DNA of 64,000 bases from JBAZOO01 sp041648735 (GTDB lineage Bacteria; Verrucomicrobiota; Lentisphaeria; Oligosphaerales; CAITYL01). The notes below the pieces were generated by a model, which was not told the origin of the DNA, did no database searches, and worked only from the letters and a program-made list of their open reading frames with translations. The stretch is taken from positions 62,001 to 126,000 of the forward strand of contig JBAZOO010000005.1 in the NCBI GenBank assembly GCA_041648735.1. Reading direction: 5' to 3'. Both the position numbers and the translations under genes were made by a program. Below are positions 49,520-57,093 of this stretch, in pieces. How positions within the stretch are numbered: position 1 is the first letter of the stretch; every line of letters starts with the position of its first letter.

Positions 49520-49660
49520 GGAACGGACCGGATTTTGGGGCGGGCATGGCATGTCGCCGAAATTCCGGTCCGATGGGACGCCCCTTCAGGGCTCAACCGG
49601 TGTTGGGACGGAAACCTGGGGCGGCGCCACGCTCTGCCCCAGGCTGTCATGGTGCGCCCC
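49520..49660. repeat. Palindromic dispersed-repeat spacer after rny
   Basis: It holds the inverted repeat CGGACCGGA (49524-49532) / TCCGGTCCG (49564-49572) and a second hairpin CCTGGGGC / GCCCCAGG (about 49617-49646). GGGACGCCCCTTCAGGGCT lies between them. This resembles compact repetitive elements of GC-rich genomes. No gene is seen. Confidence 0.55.
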
Positions 49661-49690
49661 TTGGGATCTGACGGGTGAGCGGGCACGCCG

Positions 49691-49718
49691 TTGCCTTTCC
49701 TTGCCGCCACGTTATAGT
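49691..49718 (+). promoter_or_regulatory. Sigma-70-like promoter of tRNA-Thr
   Basis: TTGCCT-N16-TATAGT, 25 bases before the tRNA. Confidence 0.65.
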
Positions 49719-49743
49719 AAACGCCCGGCATTGCCTTCCGTTC

Positions 49744-49819
49744 GCCAGTGTAGCTCAGTTGGTAGAGCAGCGGTTTCGTAAACCGCAGGTCACCGGTTCA
49801 AGTCCGGTCACTGGCTCCA
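49744..49819 (+). tRNA. tRNA-Thr (anticodon CGT)
   Basis: The cloverleaf is complete. The acceptor GCCAGTG pairs with CACTGGC, and the anticodon stem GCGGT / ACCGC encloses TTCGTAA, so the anticodon is CGT (reads ACG). The T loop is GTTCAAGTC. CCA is encoded at 49817-49819. Confidence 0.93.
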
Positions 49820-49871
49820 GTCTTCCCCGCCCAGGGCATTCCCGGCGCCACCAACTTCGCGCCGGGGCGGG

Positions 49872-50747
49872 TCAGGCGCCCCCGCTGGGGAGGCTTCGCC
49901 GGCGGTACTCCCGGGGCGGGAGGCCGGTCGCCGCCCGGAAGCGGCGGGTGAAGTAATTGGCATCCCGGAAGCCGCAGAGCGCCGCCACCGTCTTCACGTC
50001 CTGCCCCGGGAGGCGCAGCAGTTCCTCCGCGCGCCGGAGCCGCCGTTGCAGCAGGTATTCCAGCGGCGTGGCGCCCACCGCCTGCCGGAAGATGCGCGTC
50101 AGCGTGCTTTCGGAGACCCGCCCGAGCCGGGCCAGCTCCGGCACGGTCAGCGGTTCCCGGTAATGGCAATCCACATGGCTGATCACCTCCCCGATCCGCA
50201 CCAGGTCCGCCCGCGGCGCCGCCACGCCGGCCGAGGCCCAGCGGGAGCAGGCGACGACCACCTCCAGCAGCAGCCCCGCCGAACGGGCGGCGAACCCTGG
50301 CTGGCGGTGGCGCAGTTCCGTTTCCATCGCCTCGGCCAGCGGCCGGATCTCGGCCAGTTGCGCCGCCGTCAAGTGCAGGCGGCTCCGGAAGCGATCCCGG
50401 TTCCGGTAGCGCGGCTCCAGTCCGAACAGCACGTGGTAGCCGGGAAGGCTGTGCAGGTCGAACAGCGGCAGGGGCAGGCCGGCGGCATCGAAGAGGATGT
50501 TCGCCAGCAGGAGGTCGCGCGGCTGACGGTAGGCGTGGGCGCGGCCGCTGGGGATCACGAAGGTGTCGCCGGCGCCGAGTTCATACGCCTCGCCGCCGGT
50601 GAGATGGGTGCAGCCGCCTTCCAGGATGAGCACCAGTTCGGTGAACTCGTGGGTGTGCGGCTCGGAGCGCGGGTTCCGCCAGAGCTGCACGGCCAGCGGC
50701 AGGCCGGCCGCCCCGAAAACCTCCTGGTTCCCAATCTTGCGCATCAT
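49872..50747 (-). CDS. AraC family transcriptional regulator
   Basis: The 291-residue protein has an N-terminal cupin sensor (about 10-150), with HTHEFTELVLILEGG and GDTFVIPSGRAHAYR, and a C-terminal pair of helix-turn-helix motifs (about 190-285). The latter shows ELARLGRVSESTLTRIFRQAVGATPLEYL and VKTVAALCGFRDANYFTRRFRAATGLPPREYR. The divergent URO-D gene, only 125 bases away, is the likely target. AraC/URO-D pairs of this kind are common in Lentisphaerota. The inducer is probably a sugar, by family analogy only. Confidence 0.92.
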   Translation of the reverse strand: MMRKIGNQEVFGAAGLPLAVQLWRNPRSEPHTHEFTELVLILEGGCTHLTGGEAYELGAGDTFVIPSGRAHAYRQPRDLLLANILFDAAGLPLPLFDLHSLPGYHVLFGLEPRYRNRDRFRSRLHLTAAQLAEIRPLAEAMETELRHRQPGFAARSAGLLLEVVVACSRWASAGVAAPRADLVRIGEVISHVDCHYREPLTVPELARLGRVSESTLTRIFRQAVGATPLEYLLQRRLRRAEELLRLPGQDVKTVAALCGFRDANYFTRRFRAATGLPPREYRRRSLPSGGA

Positions 50748-50872
50748 GACGGAATCATCCTGGTTTTTGCCGGAATAATCTAGCCTGCCGGGGCGGAAAC
50801 GGCAGCCGGAGCGCCTACAGTAGCCATGTCCTGAGCACCGATCCTTTGGGCAATCCATTCCCGGAGAGGAGA

Positions 50873-51910
50873 ATGAAGATGACTTCAGCCGCCATGACCA
50901 CCCGCGAACGCTTCCACGCCGTGATGAATTTCCAGCCGTTTGACCGTCTGCCGCTTTTGGAGTGGGCGGCGTGGTGGGACAAGACCATTGACCGCTGGCA
51001 TGGGGAGGGGCTGCCCGCCGCCATCACGGACCGCTACGACATCTGCCGCCACTTCGGCCTGGACCTCTACTGCCAAGAATGGATCGCCCCGCGCGGCCCC
51101 GGCTGCCCCTGGCCGGCCAGCCACGGCGCCCCGCTCATCCAGACGCTGGACGACTACCGCCGGCTCCGGCCGCATCTCTATCCGCGGCTCGCCGCCGACA
51201 CCTTGGACGGCTGGCGGCGGTTCGCGGAACTCCAGCGGCGCGGCGAGGCCGTGCTGTGGTTCACCTTGGACGGCTTCTTCTGGTTCCCCCGCACCCTGCT
51301 CGGCATCGAACCGCACCTCTATGCCTTCTACGACCAACCGGAACTCATGCACGAGATCAACCGCGACCTGGCGGAGTGGATGCTGGCGGTGGTGGACGCC
51401 CTCTGCGCCGTCGCCACCCCCGATTTCATGACCTTTGCCGAAGACCTGAGCTACAACCACGGCCCCATGCTCTCCGAGCCGCTCTTCGACGAGTTCCTGG
51501 CGCCCTATTACGGCCGCATCCTGCCCCGGCTGCGGGAACGCGGCATCCTCGCCATCATTGACTCCGACGGCGACGTGACCGTTCCGGCGCACTGGTTCGA
51601 GCGCACCGGCCTCCAAGGCATCCTCCCGCTCGAACGGCAGGCCGCCGTGGACATTGCCCGCCTGCGCCGCGACCATCCGCGGCTGCGCTTCATCGGCCAT
51701 TTCGACAAGATGACCATGGCCCGCGGCGAGGAGGCCATGCGCCAGGAGTTCGAGCGCCTCCTGCCCACGGCTGCCCAGGGCGGGTTCCTCATCAGTTGCG
51801 ACCACCAGACGCCGCCCGGCGTCCCCTATGCCAACTACCAGACCTATCTCCGCCTCTTCCGCGAGTATGCGGATCGCGCCGGCGCGCGGTCGCGGGGCGC
51901 AATGGCGTGA
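50873..51910 (+). CDS. Uroporphyrinogen decarboxylase-family protein
   Basis: The 345-residue protein fits the URO-D superfamily, including methyltransferase MtaA/CmuA-like members, rather than true HemE. It opens TTRERFHAVMNFQPFDRLP, the usual start of such proteins, and later has MTFAEDLSYNHGPMLSEPLFDEFLAPYY and then HWFERTGLQGILPLERQAAVDI. A late HFDKM and QGGFLISCDHQTPPGVPY motif likely forms the metal or substrate pocket. The ATG follows GAGAGGAGA. Regulation by the divergent AraC protein is likely. The substrate is unknown. Confidence 0.85.
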   Translation: MKMTSAAMTTRERFHAVMNFQPFDRLPLLEWAAWWDKTIDRWHGEGLPAAITDRYDICRHFGLDLYCQEWIAPRGPGCPWPASHGAPLIQTLDDYRRLRPHLYPRLAADTLDGWRRFAELQRRGEAVLWFTLDGFFWFPRTLLGIEPHLYAFYDQPELMHEINRDLAEWMLAVVDALCAVATPDFMTFAEDLSYNHGPMLSEPLFDEFLAPYYGRILPRLRERGILAIIDSDGDVTVPAHWFERTGLQGILPLERQAAVDIARLRRDHPRLRFIGHFDKMTMARGEEAMRQEFERLLPTAAQGGFLISCDHQTPPGVPYANYQTYLRLFREYADRAGARSRGAMA

Positions 51911-51941
51911 CCGGACTGGCGAAAAAAATCAGGATGCGCGG

Positions 51942-51969
51942 TTGCAGGGCCGCGGAAGCGTGCTAAAGT
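51942..51969 (+). promoter_or_regulatory. Sigma-70-like promoter of tRNA-Ala
   Basis: TTGCAG-N16-TAAAGT, 25 bases before the tRNA. It has the same spacing as the tRNA-Thr promoter. Confidence 0.65.
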
Positions 51970-51994
51970 ACAGTCTCGTTGTCCGCCACTCCGT

Positions 51995-52071
<77 letters not shown>

Positions 52072-52087
52072 TTTTTTCCGCCCGTGA

Positions 52088-52121
52088 AACGCCGTCCCGC
52101 CACTGGTCGCGGGGCGGCGTT
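52088..52121 (+). terminator. Hairpin terminator after tRNA-Ala
   Basis: AACGCCGTCCCGC pairs with GCGGGGCGGCGTT (one G-T) around an eight-base loop. Only TGCCGTTTTC follows, so the T tract is weak. Confidence 0.6.
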
Positions 52122-52174
52122 GCCGTTTTCCGCGGCAATCCGGCCGCGCTCCCGGGCCACATTATGGTATCGGC

Positions 52175-53590
52175 ATGACGCCCTTGGCTGACCATCCCCT
52201 GGTCCGGCAGGTCGCCGCGTTCTGCCGGCGGCAGGGACTGCTGGCCGGCGCCGGCGCCGTGCTGGCCGGCTTCAGCGGCGGCGCCGACAGCACGGCGCTG
52301 CTGCTGATCCTGCACGCCCTGGCGCCGGAACGGCTCCGGGCCGTCCATTTCCACCACGGCCTGCGGGGGGCGGCGGCGGACGCTGACGCGGCCTGGTGCC
52401 GGGATTTCTGCGGAGTCCGCAGCATCCCCCTCCGGTTGGAGGCGCTGGCGGTGCCGCGGCAGCGGCGGCGGGGGGAAAGCCTGGAGGCGGCGGCGCGGCG
52501 GTTGCGGCTTGCGGCCTGGCGGCGGCTGGCGCTGGCGGAGTCCGCCGCCGCGGTCGCCTTGGGGCACCATGCCGACGACCGGCTGGAGACGCTTCTGCTG
52601 CGCCTGGCCCGCGGCGCCAACGCCAGCGGCCTGGCGGCGCCGCGGCCAGTGGCAGTGTTGGACGGCGTGCGGCTGGTCCGGCCGCTGCTGGAGTGCCGCC
52701 GGGCGGAGCTGGCGTCGTTCCTGCGGGAACAGGGGATTGCGGAGTGGCGTGAGGATGAGAGCAACCGCGACCTCCGGCTGTTGCGCAACGCCGTGCGCCA
52801 CCGCTGGCTGCCGCTGATCCGCGCCGACCTCGGCCATGACCGTGGCCTCCTGGCGACGCTGCGGGCGCTGGATGCGGATGCCGCCTTCCTGGAGGCGGCC
52901 GCCCTGCGGGCCGCGGAGTCCGCAACGCCGGGGCTGGCGGCGCTGCGGCCGCTGCCGGCGGCGCTGCGGCCGCGGGTGCTGCGGCAGTGGCTCACGGCCG
53001 CCGCGGGCGCGGACTGGATTGCGCCGGAATCGCTCCTGCGGCGGGTGGAGGCGGCCCTGGCCAAGCCTGGCCCCTGCCGGATCCCGGTTGCCGGCGGCCG
53101 GTTGCTGGTGCTGGAAGAGGCGGGGTTGCGGCTGGCGCCGGCGCCGCTGCCGGCCGCCGCGGCGGTGGCGGTTGCGGAGTCCGCAACCATTGCCTGGGAT
53201 TGGCGGGCGTGCTCAGAGCTGGCGCTGCCTGGGGGTGCCACGCTCGTGGCGGCCGAAGGGCCGGCGCCGGCGGATCCCGTCGCCGCCAGCGGGCGCGACA
53301 CCGCCTGGTTCGCCGCCGCCGCGCTGCCGCCGGTCTTGCAGGTGCGCTTCTGGCGGCCGGGGGATCGGCTGCGGCCGTTCGGGGCGCAGTTCACGAAGAA
53401 AATCCAGGACATCCTGGTGGATGCCAAGATCCCCCGGGAACGGCGCGGCCGGATTCCGCTGCTGCTGGCCGGCACGGCACCGGCCTGGCTCGCCGGGGTC
53501 TGCCGTGCGGAGTTCGCCCGGCTCCGGGGGGTGGCGGGCGAGCCGGCGGTGTGCATCCGGCTGCTGTGGCCCGGCGCCGCCGCGCCATAA
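52175..53590 (+). CDS. tilS: tRNA(Ile)-lysidine synthase
   Basis: The 471-residue ATPase makes lysidine at C34 of the tRNA-Ile that reads AUA. The PP-loop SGGADST (34-40) is followed by VHFHHGLRG, LGHHADDRLETLLLRLARG and the C-terminal substrate domain with WRPGDRLRPFG and TKKIQDILVDAKIPRERR. The length is ordinary. A TATGGT box ends only six bases before the ATG, suggesting a leaderless or nearly leaderless mRNA. Three GCGGAGTCCGC palindromes lie inside the gene, two of them encoding the same AESAT peptide. Confidence 0.9.
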   Translation: MTPLADHPLVRQVAAFCRRQGLLAGAGAVLAGFSGGADSTALLLILHALAPERLRAVHFHHGLRGAAADADAAWCRDFCGVRSIPLRLEALAVPRQRRRGESLEAAARRLRLAAWRRLALAESAAAVALGHHADDRLETLLLRLARGANASGLAAPRPVAVLDGVRLVRPLLECRRAELASFLREQGIAEWREDESNRDLRLLRNAVRHRWLPLIRADLGHDRGLLATLRALDADAAFLEAAALRAAESATPGLAALRPLPAALRPRVLRQWLTAAAGADWIAPESLLRRVEAALAKPGPCRIPVAGGRLLVLEEAGLRLAPAPLPAAAAVAVAESATIAWDWRACSELALPGGATLVAAEGPAPADPVAASGRDTAWFAAAALPPVLQVRFWRPGDRLRPFGAQFTKKIQDILVDAKIPRERRGRIPLLLAGTAPAWLAGVCRAEFARLRGVAGEPAVCIRLLWPGAAAP

Positions 53591-53612
53591 GCCCCATGGG
53601 GCTCATGGGCTC

Positions 53613-54446
53613 TCAGCGCTGGCAGTGGGGGCAGCGGTAGGTGGCGCGGCCGGCGAGGCGGAGGCGCTCGATGGAGTGGCCGGGGCCGCAGCGGCGGCAG
53701 TCTTCGCCGGCGTGGCCATAGATTTGGAGCTGGCGGCTGAAGTGGCCTTCGCTGCCGTCGGCGGAGCGGAAGTCGCGGATGGTGGTGCCGCCGGCGCGGA
53801 TGGCGTCGGCCAGCACGCCCTTGATTTCGGCGGCGAGCCGGTCGCAGGCGTGGCGGGAGAGGTGGCCGGCGGGGGTGCGCGGGTCGAGGCGGGCGCGGAA
53901 GCAGGCCTCGTTGGCGTAGATGTTGCCGACGCCGGCGACCAGCTCCTGCTGCATGATCCAGGCTTTCACGGCGGTGCGCCGGCCGTGGGCGTGGTGATGG
54001 AGGTGGGCGCCGTCGAAGGCGGGGGCGAGGGGTTCGGGGCCGAGGCTGGCGAGGCTGGGCGGTTCGGCGCCGGCGGCGGGCAGGCGGCAGCATTCGACGC
54101 TGCCGAAGCGGCGGGGATCCTGGAAGCGCAGGGAGGTGCCGTCGTCCAATTCCCAGGTGACGCGGTCGTGGGGGCGGTGGGGGGCGGCGGCCGGGTCGAG
54201 GTGGAAGGTGCCGGTCATGCCGAGGTGCAGGATCAGGGCGTGGCGGTCCTCCAGTTCGAGCACGAGGAACTTGGCGCGGCGGCGGAGGTCGAGGATCTGG
54301 CGGCCGGCGCAGGCGTTGCGGAGGGCGGCGGCGTCCAGGGGTGTCCGCAGGCGGCCGACGAGCGGGCGCACGTCAAGGAGGCGGCGGCCGACCAGGCTGG
54401 GGCGGAGGGCGCGGCAGACGGTTTCGACTTCAGGCAGTTCGGGCAT
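53613..54446 (-). CDS. mutM: Formamidopyrimidine-DNA glycosylase
   Basis: The 277-residue base-excision enzyme removes 8-oxoguanine and formamidopyrimidines. The catalytic N-terminus is PELPEVET (after Met removal). The family basic segment RRRAKFLVLEL carries the conserved lysine, and LHLGMTG follows. VGNIYANEACF marks the H2TH region. A C-terminal zinc finger has CRRC and CPHC pairs. All catalytic residues expected of the family are present. It converges on tilS. Confidence 0.94.
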   Translation of the reverse strand: MPELPEVETVCRALRPSLVGRRLLDVRPLVGRLRTPLDAAALRNACAGRQILDLRRRAKFLVLELEDRHALILHLGMTGTFHLDPAAAPHRPHDRVTWELDDGTSLRFQDPRRFGSVECCRLPAAGAEPPSLASLGPEPLAPAFDGAHLHHHAHGRRTAVKAWIMQQELVAGVGNIYANEACFRARLDPRTPAGHLSRHACDRLAAEIKGVLADAIRAGGTTIRDFRSADGSEGHFSRQLQIYGHAGEDCRRCGPGHSIERLRLAGRATYRCPHCQR

Positions 54447-54549
54447 GGCGTTTTTTTTGGGGGGGGGAGAGCCGCGGGCTGCGGGGAGCCATGAGACGCA
54501 TGGGACTCATCGGGCTGATCGGATCCCTGGGTCGCCCGCCGGCCCTTGG
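54447..54549. repeat. Spacer with degenerate GGGACTCAT units
   Basis: The spacer between mutM and the membrane TPR gene has CATGGGACTCATCGGGCTG near 54497. It is related to the 44934 array. A run of T and G lies before mutM. Confidence 0.45.
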
Positions 54550-56886
54550 TCAGTTGGGGGTGTGGCGGGGGGGTAGCAGCGCTTCGGCGGCGGCGGCCTC
54601 CTGGCGGGTGGCGGCGCCGCGGACAAAGAGGGCTTGGACTTGGCGGGCGAGGTCATGGGTGACGGCAAGGGTTTCGGGGGTGGCGCCGGCGCCGGCGGCC
54701 TGGCGCAAGGCGGCGGCGGCCTGGAGGAGATGCGCCGGCTGTCCGGCGTGGAGTTGCCCCACCTCCTGGGCTTTGGCGCAGGCCTTTGCCAGTTGGCCGG
54801 CATCGCCGAGGATGAGGATGGCGAGGCGGTCATAGGCCGGGTCGTGCGGGGCGAGGGTGCTGGCTTGCTGGGCCGCCTCGAAGGCGGAGGCGAAGCGGCG
54901 CTGGCTGGCCAGGGCGGTGGCGAGGTTGCCCCAGGCGGCGGCGTTGCCCGGCTTGAGGTCAAGGGCGGTGCGGAAGCAGCGTTCGGCTTCGGTGGCGTCG
55001 CCGGCGCGGAGCCAGGCGGCGCCGAGGTTCTGGTGGAGTTCGGCGCGGGCGGGCTGCTGGCGGATGGCGGCTTCGTAGATGGCGATTGCCGGGGGCAGGC
55101 GGCCTTGCTGGGCGAGCAGGGTGGCGTAGTTTGCCATGGCGTCAACATGGTTGGGGCGGAGGCGGAGGGCGGCCTGGTAGGAGGCTTCCGCCGCGGCCAG
55201 TTGCCCTTGGCGGAACTGGAGGTTGCCCAGGTTGAAGTGGGCGTCCGCCGAGCGGGGGGCGAGCCGGATGGTTTCGCGGTAGTGGGCCTGCGCCTCCGCC
55301 AGGCGGCCGACGGCTTCCAGGGCGACGCCCAGGTTGCAGTGGGCGCTGTCGGAGGCGGGATTGAGTTTCGCCGCCTCCTCCAGCAGCAGGATGGCATCAA
55401 TCAGCCGGCCTTGGATGCGCAGCGCCTCGGCGATCTGGATGTTGGCCTTTTCCGCCAGCTCGCCGCGGCCGCGGGCGACGGGGCGGAGGATGCCCATGAC
55501 TTCATCGGCCACCCGGGCTTCGGGCGCGTCGGGGGCGAGCGGCCCCGCCGTGGCGTCGCTGCCCTGGGGTGGCAGGAGGGCGCTGGCGGCCGCGGCCTTC
55601 AGCGGGTTGAGGATGGCGGCGCCGAGGTTGACGCGGGCCTCGTGGGAGGCGGGATTGAGGCGGACGGCCTCGCGCCAGAGGCGTTCCTGGCTGCCGTGGA
55701 GCCAGGCCTGGTTCACGGTGAGGATGGCCAGCGGCAGGGCGACGAGGAGGCCGGGGAGGGGCTTGGGGATGGCGGAGTGCAGTTCCATCGGCTTGGGGTG
55801 GGTCAGCGGTTCCAGGGCGGCGGCCACGGCGGCGGCGGCCACCGGCACCGCCAGGTATTGCAGGTGGTCCGAGGCCCAGGCGATGGACTGGTAGGCCATG
55901 CCGAAGAAGCCGAGCACGGGGAAGAGCAGCCCGGCGTGCAGGGCCAGGATGACGAACAGGTTGCGGCAGAAGGGCGAGCGGTTGCGCTGCCACCAGGCGG
56001 CGGCGAGCAGGGCGGCGAAGGCGAGCCCCGGCAGCCAGGCCACTAGGGAGGCCGAGTTGATTTCCCAGCGGGGGTAGACCATGGCGAGGCGCAGCGGCAC
56101 CAGCAGCTTGCCGAGGTAGAACCATTCGGCCCAGCCGGCGGCCGCCAGGCGGGTGGCGAAGGGCGCGGCGGCCTTGCCGCCCATGGCCTGGTGAGTCTGG
56201 AACCAGATGGTGGCCAGCCCCAGGGCGGCGGCCAGGGCGAAGAACGGCAGGAGCCGGCGCACCCAGCCCCAGTCCCAGCGGCGTTCGCGCCACCAGAGGA
56301 GGAGGAGGATGGCGGGAGGGATGGTGACCACGGAGGTCTTGGCCAGGAGCGCGGCGAGGAAGCAGCCGAGGGCGAGCCACCAGTCGCGGGCCCGCCGTTC
56401 CGTTTCGTGGCGCAGGAAGCAGAGGACGGCGAGGATGGCCAGGAGCTGGGCGAGGGTGTTCTTGCGTTCGCTGATCCAGGCGACGGAGGCGGCGCAGACG
56501 GGATGCACGGCGTAGAGCAGCGCGCCCAGCCAGGCCCAGGGCAGCTTCAGCCGCAGCAGCAGCCGCCAGAGCGCCACGGCGGAGAGGGCGTGGAGGAGGA
56601 GGTTGACGGCCCGGTAGCCGGGGGCGAAGTCGCCCCAGAGCTGCCATTCGAGCCAGAAGGAGGTGAGGGTGAGGGGGAAGTAGTCGGGCACCCCGCGGCC
56701 GAGCCAGAGGTTGGCGAGGCCGCCGAGGGAGCGCAGGTGGGGGTTGTCCGTGACCAGCAGCGCGTCGTCCCAACTGAAGCCGCCGCCGAGGGAGGGGAGG
56801 TAGGCCACGAGGGCGGCGAGGAGCAGGATTTCGCCGTGGAACAGGGTGCGGCGCAGCGCTTGGTAGGGGGGTGGTTTCTGGTTCAT
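54550..56886 (-). CDS. GT-C-type membrane protein with C-terminal TPR repeats
   Basis: The 778-residue protein combines about ten transmembrane helices (roughly 15-410) with at least six TPR repeats (about 415-740). FSWDDALLVTDNPH near the N-terminus and HPVCAASVAWISERKNTL are features of the GT-C / TMTC-like glycosyltransferase family. TMTC proteins transfer sugars to proteins or lipids at the outer face. The TPR block contains SAHCNLGVALEAVGRLAEAQAHY and ADAHFNLGNLQFRQGQLAAAEASY units. The acceptor is unknown. A possible -10 lies near 56944 on the minus strand. Confidence 0.82.
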   Translation of the reverse strand: MNQKPPPYQALRRTLFHGEILLLAALVAYLPSLGGGFSWDDALLVTDNPHLRSLGGLANLWLGRGVPDYFPLTLTSFWLEWQLWGDFAPGYRAVNLLLHALSAVALWRLLLRLKLPWAWLGALLYAVHPVCAASVAWISERKNTLAQLLAILAVLCFLRHETERRARDWWLALGCFLAALLAKTSVVTIPPAILLLLWWRERRWDWGWVRRLLPFFALAAALGLATIWFQTHQAMGGKAAAPFATRLAAAGWAEWFYLGKLLVPLRLAMVYPRWEINSASLVAWLPGLAFAALLAAAWWQRNRSPFCRNLFVILALHAGLLFPVLGFFGMAYQSIAWASDHLQYLAVPVAAAAVAAALEPLTHPKPMELHSAIPKPLPGLLVALPLAILTVNQAWLHGSQERLWREAVRLNPASHEARVNLGAAILNPLKAAAASALLPPQGSDATAGPLAPDAPEARVADEVMGILRPVARGRGELAEKANIQIAEALRIQGRLIDAILLLEEAAKLNPASDSAHCNLGVALEAVGRLAEAQAHYRETIRLAPRSADAHFNLGNLQFRQGQLAAAEASYQAALRLRPNHVDAMANYATLLAQQGRLPPAIAIYEAAIRQQPARAELHQNLGAAWLRAGDATEAERCFRTALDLKPGNAAAWGNLATALASQRRFASAFEAAQQASTLAPHDPAYDRLAILILGDAGQLAKACAKAQEVGQLHAGQPAHLLQAAAALRQAAGAGATPETLAVTHDLARQVQALFVRGAATRQEAAAAEALLPPRHTPN

Positions 56887-57093
56887 GGGCAGGTCGCGGG
56901 CGAACGGCGGACGGAGAGGTGCCCCCTCCCAAGGAAAGTGGCAATATATCCACTATTCCCGCCGCGGCGAATGGGGGCCAACGGGCCGTTCCTACAAAGG
57001 GAGCCTTGAAGTGGGGGGACGTAGCCGCCCTGTCGGGAATGGCACCGAAACGGTGCCGCCCGTTTGGCGCTTGGCGCGCTACATTTTGCGCCC
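56887..57093. other. Divergent spacer upstream of two genes
   Basis: No gene is seen. An AT-rich CAATATATCCACTATTCC stretch at 56944-56961 could serve the minus-strand gene. TACATT at 57080-57085 lies eight bases before the plus-strand ATG. Confidence 0.45.

Noticed and set aside
49516..49743. Small coding gene between rny and tRNA-Thr
   Set aside because: The frame lacks a ribosome-binding site and its content is repeat-like with strong hairpins.
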